Below the pieces are notes generated by a model, which worked only from the letters and a program-made list of their open reading frames with translations, did no database searches and was not told the DNA's origin. A program made the translations under genes and the position numbers. From assembly GCF_020171925.1 (NCBI RefSeq), contig NZ_JAIVAR010000004.1, forward strand, positions 62,001 through 126,000: 64,000 bases of DNA, written 5' to 3'. Source of the stretch: Rossellomorea aquimaris (GTDB lineage Bacteria > Bacillota > Bacilli > Bacillales > Bacillaceae_B). Below, one piece after another: positions 57,682 through 64,000 of the stretch. The first letter of the stretch is position 1, and the number at the start of each line of letters is the position of its first letter.

Positions 57682-58818
57682 ATGCTTTATTTTGATTACG
57701 CGTCAACAACACCGGTCGATCCCGAATGTTTACGTATTTATACAAAAGTCAGTGAAGACTATTGGGGAAACACAAGCTCTCTCCATGATACTGGAGGAAA
57801 GGCGAAACTCCTGCTCGAAAACTGCAGGACGAAGCTCGGCACGATCTTGGGTGTCCCTCCTGCTGGCATCCATTTCACGTCAGGGGGGACGGAAGGAAAT
57901 CACCTTGCCCTCCTTTCCCTTGCTTTCAGTTATAAAGAAAAAGGGAAGCATATCATCATCGGCGGGGCTGAACATTCGTCCATCCATAGCGCGGCACAAT
58001 TCCTTGAAGGCCAGGGCTTCAGCGTTTCCAAGATTCCATTCACATCCCAAGGACTAGTGAACCTGCAAGCACTCCAAGATGCAATCACAGAGCACACAAC
58101 CGTCGTCTCCATCTGTCACGTGAATGGAGAAATCGGTTCCATCCAGCCCCTTCATGAAATCAAAGGCATCCTAGAAGGGAAGGATATACTTCTTCACAGT
58201 GATATGGTACAGTCCTTCGGCAAACTGGATATCCAAGAAGCAGCAGCCATCGTGGACAGCTTCACCATTTCCTCACATAAAATTTATGGACCTAAAGGAA
58301 TCGGTGCCGTCTATATCCATCCTCGGTCAACACTCCTTCCATATATGCCCCAGCAGACGCATGAGCACGGATTCCGTGGAGGGACTGTCAACCTTCCGGC
58401 CATTGCCGGATTTGTGTCGGCAGCAGCAAAAACCGAACCAGTGAAGGAAACCCAGCGTGTTATCGGCCTCAGGAAGCATTTCTTGGAATTGATGGATGAG
58501 GCATTCGGCGACAATCATACGATTTACAGCGCTCCCGATGACAACCAACTCCCCCATGTGGTCGGTCTCAGGATCCATGGTATAGAAGGCCAATGGGCGA
58601 TGCTAGAGTGCAATCGGCGGGGGATTCATATCTCGACAGGAAGTGCCTGTCAGAACGGAAAACAAGCGACCCCGAAGACGCTCTCAGCAATGGGAGCCGA
58701 GGAAAGGGAAGGAAAGGAGTTCATCCGGATCTCCTTCGGGAAGGATACGAGTCATGAGCAAGTGGAAGAATTGGCTTCAGCCCTCGCAAAGATTGGGCAT
58801 GGGTCCTATATATCTTAA
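57682..58818 (+). CDS. nifS: NifS-like cysteine desulfurase for NadA
   Basis: The 378-residue class V enzyme starts MLYFDYASTTPVDPE. It has TSGGTEGNHLALL, SSHKIYGPKGIGAVY (PLP lysine) and ISTGSACQNGKQATP (catalytic cysteine loop). It differs clearly from the desulfurase at 13799. In B. subtilis the nad-linked NifS matures the Fe-S cluster of NadA; the divergent arrangement here supports that role. It is probably cotranscribed with niaR. Confidence 0.95.
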   Translation: MLYFDYASTTPVDPECLRIYTKVSEDYWGNTSSLHDTGGKAKLLLENCRTKLGTILGVPPAGIHFTSGGTEGNHLALLSLAFSYKEKGKHIIIGGAEHSSIHSAAQFLEGQGFSVSKIPFTSQGLVNLQALQDAITEHTTVVSICHVNGEIGSIQPLHEIKGILEGKDILLHSDMVQSFGKLDIQEAAAIVDSFTISSHKIYGPKGIGAVYIHPRSTLLPYMPQQTHEHGFRGGTVNLPAIAGFVSAAAKTEPVKETQRVIGLRKHFLELMDEAFGDNHTIYSAPDDNQLPHVVGLRIHGIEGQWAMLECNRRGIHISTGSACQNGKQATPKTLSAMGAEEREGKEFIRISFGKDTSHEQVEELASALAKIGHGSYIS

Positions 58819-58874
58819 CTTGAAGAAACGATTATGATATGATTTCCTATATCAAACGTACGGAGGAGATAATT

Positions 58875-59417
58875 TTGGCAGGGAAAAAAATTTTAGGTGA
58901 TGAAAGAAGGAGCGTCATTCTTGATCATCTCATGACAGAACAAATCCCGATTACAGGAGGGGATCTCGCAAAGCTTGCCAACGTGAGCAGACAGGTCATC
59001 GTCAGTGATATTACCTTATTGAAGGCAAAAGGGGAGCCCATCATCGCCACAAGCCAAGGGTACCTCTACATGCCAAGTACGAACAGGGACTCCATGGCCG
59101 AACGGATCGTTGCCTGTCAGCACCCCCCGGACAGAGCGGAAGAAGAGCTTTTATTATTGGTGGATCACGGTGTCACCGTGAAGGATGTCAAGATCGAACA
59201 CGGTGTTTACGGGGACCTGACCGCATCCATCATGGTCTCCAACCGGAAGGAAGTTGAACAGTTCCTCTCCAAAATCAGGAAAACGAACGCATCATTCCTG
59301 TCAGAATTAACGGACGGCGTGCATTTGCATACACTCATGGCACCCAATGAGGACGCTTTGGTGAAAGCTGTGGATGCACTGAAGCAAGCAGGCTTCTTAA
59401 TAGAATCCCATAACTGA
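58875..59417 (+). CDS. niaR: NiaR/YrxA nicotinate-responsive repressor
   Basis: The 180-residue protein starts with TTG, seven bases after CGGAGGAGA, giving MAGKKILGDERRSVIL. An N-terminal HTH_11 domain (ITGGDLAKLANVSRQVIVSD) is followed by a 3H domain with its three conserved histidines (VDHGVTVKD, VYGDLTASIMV, VHLHTLMAPNE region). Nicotinic acid is the co-repressor. It lies 56 bases after nifS. Confidence 0.93.
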   Translation: MAGKKILGDERRSVILDHLMTEQIPITGGDLAKLANVSRQVIVSDITLLKAKGEPIIATSQGYLYMPSTNRDSMAERIVACQHPPDRAEEELLLLVDHGVTVKDVKIEHGVYGDLTASIMVSNRKEVEQFLSKIRKTNASFLSELTDGVHLHTLMAPNEDALVKAVDALKQAGFLIESHN

Positions 59418-59460
59418 GAAAATTCCCCTGCCTAAAAGCGGACAGGGGAATTTTTTTTGT
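59418..59460. terminator. bidirectional terminator between niaR and pheA
   Basis: AAAATTCCCCTG pairs with CAGGGGAATTTT and is followed by TTTT on the plus strand. It serves the two convergent genes. Confidence 0.9.
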
Positions 59461-59481
59461 AAAGTCGAATCGATTGCTGAT

Positions 59482-60333
59482 CTATTCAGCTAGTAAATAG
59501 GAAGCATACGTACCGATCATCTTCACTTCACAGCCGAGTGCCTCCATTTCACTGATTGCTCCCGGAAGAAGGACATCATCCATGCCTTGCGCTACATCGA
59601 TCAAGAAGAAATAATCACCAAGTCCCGTCTTCAACGGTCTGGATTCAATCTTGCTTAAATTAAGCTGCCTCCATGCAAATGTGGAAAGAACTTGATGAAG
59701 TGCTCCCGAGCGATCTTTCGGTAGTGTCACCATGAGCGTTGTTTTGTCTCCAGATCTTTCTTGATCAACTTCCAGCATGTCTCTTTGTTTATGCAACACG
59801 ATGAAACGGGTATGATTATAAGCAAAATCATGGATGTTTTCGTGGATGATCGTCAGCCCATACTCCCGAGCGGCCAACTCATTGCCAATCGCTGCAAGCG
59901 GCTCGTCCCTATGTTCACTCACAAACTTTGCTGCGGCCGCCGTTGACGTCGTCTGCTCCAAGGATGTGCCACGATACGACTGATGAAGGAATTTATGGCA
60001 CTGCGCCAGAGCATGGGAGTGAGAGAGGATCTTCTTCACCTTCCCTGCACTGCTATCATTGTCGGGATGTACCATCAGATGCTGCTCGATCGGCGAAGTG
60101 AGCTCAGCAACGATTGATAAGTCCGCTTCATGAAATAAGTAATCGACTGTAATATGTACAGATCCTTCCAACGCGTTTTCCAGAGGGACCACTGCATAGT
60201 CCACTTCTCCCTCCACAACCGCTTCGATACAATCTGGGATTGTGACGCATGGTACTTGTTGTTCCCCTGGGAAGGCCTTTCTCACTGCAAGATCGGTGAA
60301 AGAAGCCTGGGGGCCTAAATAAGCAATTTTCAA
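59482..60333 (-). CDS. pheA: prephenate dehydratase
   Basis: The 283-residue enzyme starts with TTG, nine bases after AGGAAGAA, giving MKIAYLGPQASFTDLAVRKA. The catalytic region has TTSTAAAAKFVSEH. The C-terminal ACT domain includes LSKIESRPLKTGLGDYFFL, the phenylalanine-binding ESRP motif. Feedback inhibition by Phe is expected. It follows pheB but is separated by a terminator and a repeat element. Confidence 0.95.
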   Translation of the reverse strand: MKIAYLGPQASFTDLAVRKAFPGEQQVPCVTIPDCIEAVVEGEVDYAVVPLENALEGSVHITVDYLFHEADLSIVAELTSPIEQHLMVHPDNDSSAGKVKKILSHSHALAQCHKFLHQSYRGTSLEQTTSTAAAAKFVSEHRDEPLAAIGNELAAREYGLTIIHENIHDFAYNHTRFIVLHKQRDMLEVDQERSGDKTTLMVTLPKDRSGALHQVLSTFAWRQLNLSKIESRPLKTGLGDYFFLIDVAQGMDDVLLPGAISEMEALGCEVKMIGTYASYLLAE

Positions 60334-60461
60334 TGGGGTTCTTCCTCTCGAGAAATTTATTGAACATTCTAACACGCCTTGAACTATTTTGTATATACAT
60401 CTTTTTAAAAAAATCAAATTGGATCGAAGCATAAGCCATCTGTTATGGAATAAGTCGGTTT

Positions 60462-60565
60462 CAGCCGTTGATTGATGTGTAAGGCGAGATTCCTGCTTGG
60501 AGACCGAGATCCCGACGAAAAAACACACAGGCTCCCCGCGGTTGCACGGAAATCAACAGCCCTGT
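60462..60565. repeat. dispersed fold-back repeat, inverted orientation
   Basis: Read on the minus strand it gives GGCTGTTGATTTCCGTGCAA, CGCGGGGAGCCTGTG and then, at the far end, AATCAACGGC. This is the same family as 17816-18019 but in the other orientation. It lies between the pheB terminator and pheA. Confidence 0.6.
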
Positions 60566-60576
60566 TTAACAGAAAC

Positions 60577-60613
60577 AAAAAAAGAAGTGTCAGGCTCCAG
60601 AGCCCAACACTTC
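60577..60613 (-). terminator. terminator overlapping the 3' end of pheB
   Basis: GAAGTGTTGGGCTC, inside the last codons of pheB, pairs with GGAGCCTGACACTTC, which spans the stop codon, and is followed by TTTTTTTG. The 5' arm is therefore translated. Confidence 0.85.
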
Positions 60614-61045
60614 CACTTTTTCTACAAATTCCAGTCGTCTTAACTTTGCCAATAGTTCTTCTAAACCGACGGTAAGATCCGTTACGTTCAGGGAGAGTGT
60701 CACATTCGCTCTCCCCTGCAGCGGAATCGTCTGGTGAATGGTCAATATATTGCATCCGTGCTTTGCCGTTTCACTGAGAAGATGCGACAACGTACCCGAA
60801 CGGTCTTCAAGATGAAAGAAAAGTGTGATGATCCTCTCTTTCACCACCGTATGGAACGGAAAGACCGTATCACGGTATTTATAGAATGCACTCCTGCTCA
60901 GATCGACCCGGTTGACGGCTTCCCATACCGATTCAGCCTTCCCTCTCTCGATCAACTCTTTCGCATCGAGCGTCTTTTTCATCGCTTCAGGCAGGACATC
61001 TTCACGGACAAGATAAAACTTACCGTCCTGAAATTTTTTTCCCAA
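60590..61045 (-). CDS. pheB: ACT domain protein PheB
   Basis: The 151-residue protein has a conserved N-terminal segment ([20 protein letters not shown], then [18 protein letters not shown]) and a C-terminal ACT domain ([20 protein letters not shown]). It was once called a chorismate mutase but lacks those residues. The TTG at 61045 follows GGAGGAG by six bases; the TTG at 61060 lies before that site. A role in phenylalanine regulation is inferred from pheA. Confidence 0.9.
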   Translation of the reverse strand: MGKKFQDGKFYLVREDVLPEAMKKTLDAKELIERGKAESVWEAVNRVDLSRSAFYKYRDTVFPFHTVVKERIITLFFHLEDRSGTLSHLLSETAKHGCNILTIHQTIPLQGRANVTLSLNVTDLTVGLEELLAKLRRLEFVEKVEVLGSGA

Positions 61046-61068
61046 CGATAACTCCTCCAATACGAGGC

Positions 61069-62367
<1,299 letters not shown>

Positions 62368-62395
62368 CTAACTTATCCATCCCGTCGAATACGGT

Positions 62396-62929
62396 TCATT
62401 CAACAGAAAGATGAATCACGAACGCTTCCTTTTGAAGCAGTTCCGTCTCTACTTTATTTCCGTTCTTTTGCTGTATTTCAATCCATCGTTCCAAAACATC
62501 CGTTTCTTTTAGTATACCTGTGAAATCAAATATGAAACGAGGATGTTCCTCAGAAAAATCGATGATCATCGAAAGCTGGTTTTCCGCACTGGATTCCACA
62601 GTGGTTTCAAGAAGTTCCATCAATCCCTTACAGATATGGACGAGCCTTTCATCATCCAGGTATCCTGAATACCCTGCAGCCCCCACCTCAAACTCCAGCT
62701 TCACCATATGCGTGGACCAGTTATATGTTAAGATCCATTCAGCCAATAATGGAAGTCTCAAATTACATAGTTTCGATTCATTCTGTGCTGTAATCACCAT
62801 GGTATCGATGACTTGTTTCGCACGCTCAACCCGGTTCAATTCAAGATTGCCCTTGATCAATTGAAGATCGTTCATCCAATCATGCCGAGCATGTCTAAGT
62901 GCGTCCAGAATACCCCTATTATCGCTCAT
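62396..62929 (-). CDS. spo0B: Spo0B sporulation phosphotransferase
   Basis: The 177-residue protein has the phosphoacceptor helix ALRHARHDWMNDLQLIKGNL, with His16 as the expected phosphorylated residue. The degenerate kinase-like C-terminal domain lacks ATP-binding motifs, as in Spo0B. It relays phosphate from Spo0F to Spo0A. Its gene lies between rpmA and obg, as in B. subtilis. Confidence 0.93.
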   Translation of the reverse strand: MSDNRGILDALRHARHDWMNDLQLIKGNLELNRVERAKQVIDTMVITAQNESKLCNLRLPLLAEWILTYNWSTHMVKLEFEVGAAGYSGYLDDERLVHICKGLMELLETTVESSAENQLSMIIDFSEEHPRFIFDFTGILKETDVLERWIEIQQKNGNKVETELLQKEAFVIHLSVE

Positions 62930-63125
62930 ATCATAACCCCTATACTTTAAGTGCTACTAGTTAGTATATCAAACATGGGCCTTCTACGTATATTGTTTAT
63001 GAAAAAAGTGTCGAAGGGGCAGGGTTTTGGGGTATGGAGTTGGCGGTGGGCGGGTTTTTAGTTGGCTTTCTGGATTGGAGGTGTGGTGGGATGGGGTGTT
63101 AGGGTAGATGAACTGAACGGAGGGG

Positions 63126-63225
63126 GGCACCTCGTTACGATGGATACGTGGCTCGAACGGGGTGTGGCACCTCATCACGATGAATACCCGGCTAGATGAG
63201 GCAGCACCTTTTCACGATAAATAGT
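63126..63225. repeat. three imperfect copies of a roughly 40-base unit
   Basis: GCACCTCGTTACGATGGATA, GCACCTCATCACGATGAATA and GCACCTTTTCACGATAAATA start at 63127, 63167 and 63204. Spacing is 40 and 37 bases. Confidence 0.75.
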
Positions 63226-63252
63226 GTTTTTGCCTGTAAAAACACTATTTTT
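63219..63252. other. perfect AT-rich inverted repeat
   Basis: AAATAGTGTTTTT and AAAAACACTATTT are exact complements around a six-base spacer, followed by TT on the plus strand. It resembles a terminator, but its stem is AT-rich and no plus-strand gene precedes it. Confidence 0.6.
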
Positions 63253-63362
63253 GTGAAAAAACAGAGGTTTTTTAGTCGGATCTGAACAAAATCGATAAAA
63301 AACACGATAATCACAAGTTTTGAACCCTATTTTAGCGAAATCGTAAGGCCATTGGACCAGAT

Positions 63363-63452
63363 ATTATCAAAAACAAGGTACTTATTATCAAAAAACCAAT
63401 ATTTATTATCAAAATTCAAGGTTTTATTATCGAAAATCAAGGTTTTATTATC
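63363..63452. repeat. five copies of a 21-base-phased ATTATC repeat
   Basis: ATTATC occurs at 63363, 63384, 63405, 63426 and 63447, exactly 21 bases apart each time. It is followed by an A run and often CAAGGT. On the minus strand the same repeats read FDNK every seven codons. Confidence 0.9.
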
Positions 63453-63633
63453 AAATCCGAGTTTCCACTTCGTATATACCCCTACACCTACACCCATTTC
63501 CATCATCCATACTAATTCCATGGCCATCACCATTACTAATTTCATTTCCATCAACAACAACCCTACAACTACCATCACCAATCCCAATACAATCCCCAAC
63601 CCTTAACCACCACACCAAAGCCTAATCCCTTAT

Positions 63634-63674
63634 CAAAAAATAAAACTCTAACCGAAAGTCGGTTAGAGTTTTCG
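63634..63674 (-). terminator. terminator of rpmA
   Basis: AAAACTCTAACCG pairs with CGGTTAGAGTTTT around a five-base loop and is followed by ATTTTTTG on the minus strand. Confidence 0.9.
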
Positions 63675-63688
63675 TTAAAGATATGCGA

Positions 63689-63991
<303 letters not shown>

Positions 63992-64000
63992 CTACTTTTT

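Larger units (their letters stand above)
62990..63635. other. low-complexity, strand-asymmetric intergenic region
   Basis: The gap between spo0B and rpmA holds four kinds of odd sequence. Positions 62996-63125 are G-rich and C-poor on the plus strand. About 63126-63225 is a 40-base imperfect repeat. 63363-63452 is a 21-base-phased repeat. 63480-63620 is almost free of G on the plus strand. An open frame of 90 residues runs on the minus strand at 63327-63599, but it follows the biased composition and I do not call it a gene. Confidence 0.75.

Noticed and set aside
63327-63599. Minus-strand 90-residue FDNK-repeat protein as a gene
   Set aside because: Composition bias alone can give this frame, the start site is weak, and it follows the rpmA terminator. 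It is kept as a finding, not as a CDS.

Overview
This window is a stretch of a Bacillaceae chromosome. It comes from an endospore-forming, moderately low-GC Firmicute. Gene content and order closely follow the Bacillus subtilis segment from trmR/yrrM to rpmA, but the window also carries bioY-bioB, a tgl gene next to rarA, an ArsB-like permease, a CotS-like coat gene and a ytr-like ABC operon that I do not expect in this order in B. subtilis. A relative such as Rossellomorea or another marine or soil Bacillus is plausible, but the sequence alone does not fix the genus. Most genes lie on the minus strand. I saw no prophage, insertion-sequence transposase, CRISPR array, rRNA or tRNA gene.

Layout. 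Positions 1-7200: start of trmR, mltG, yrzB, ruvX, ireB and alaS (with a T-box leader), an AI-2E-type permease, and two tiny genes (yrzQ-like and a zinc-ribbon protein). 7200-9380: bioB and bioY behind a BirA-like operator. 9380-15660: recD2, a TPR protein, mnmA, a cysteine desulfurase and cymR, which link sulfur control to tRNA thiolation. 15660-17800: rarA and the spore-coat transglutaminase tgl on the plus strand. 17800-21900: a five-gene ABC export operon with a GntR/YtrA-type repressor and a palindromic operator over its own promoter. 21900-27450: an RsfA-like regulator, tcdA, a 6S RNA gene, and the aspS/hisS operon behind a T-box. 27500-33110: the SH3/amidase yrvJ, dtd, relA and apt. 33100-39730: recJ, lapA-like, CDF transporter, secDF and comN. 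39860-44540: spoVB, a DUF421 protein, an ArsB-like permease, yrzE and yajC. 44570-48660: tgt, queA, a DUF2905 gene, ruvB and ruvA. 48900-53360: the sporulation group bofC, coxA-like, CotS-like and safA. 54050-59420: the NAD de novo genes nadB-nadC-nadA, divergent from nifS-niaR. 59480-64000: pheA, pheB, obg, spo0B and rpmA.

How the genes work together. Several groups are functional units: nadBCA, NifS and NiaR (quinolinate synthesis, its Fe-S supply and its repressor); cymR, desulfurase and mnmA (sulfur to 2-thiouridine); ruvAB, queA, tgt and yajC, reading towards secDF-type functions; and safA, coxA, CotS-like, bofC, spoVB, tgl and RsfA-like for spore morphogenesis. The two aminoacyl-tRNA synthetase leaders are complete T-boxes with clear promoters, T-box sequences and terminators.

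The least ordinary parts are: the spore protein SafA, with 17 copies of a 13-residue repeat in two blocks; the roughly 750-base region between rpmA and spo0B, which holds strand-asymmetric low-complexity DNA and exactly 21-base-phased repeats; a dispersed fold-back repeat family in at least four intergenic sites plus one end-only remnant; a long imperfect inverted repeat in the cymR leader; and unusually many TTG start codons. I found no convincing wholly new multi-gene system.
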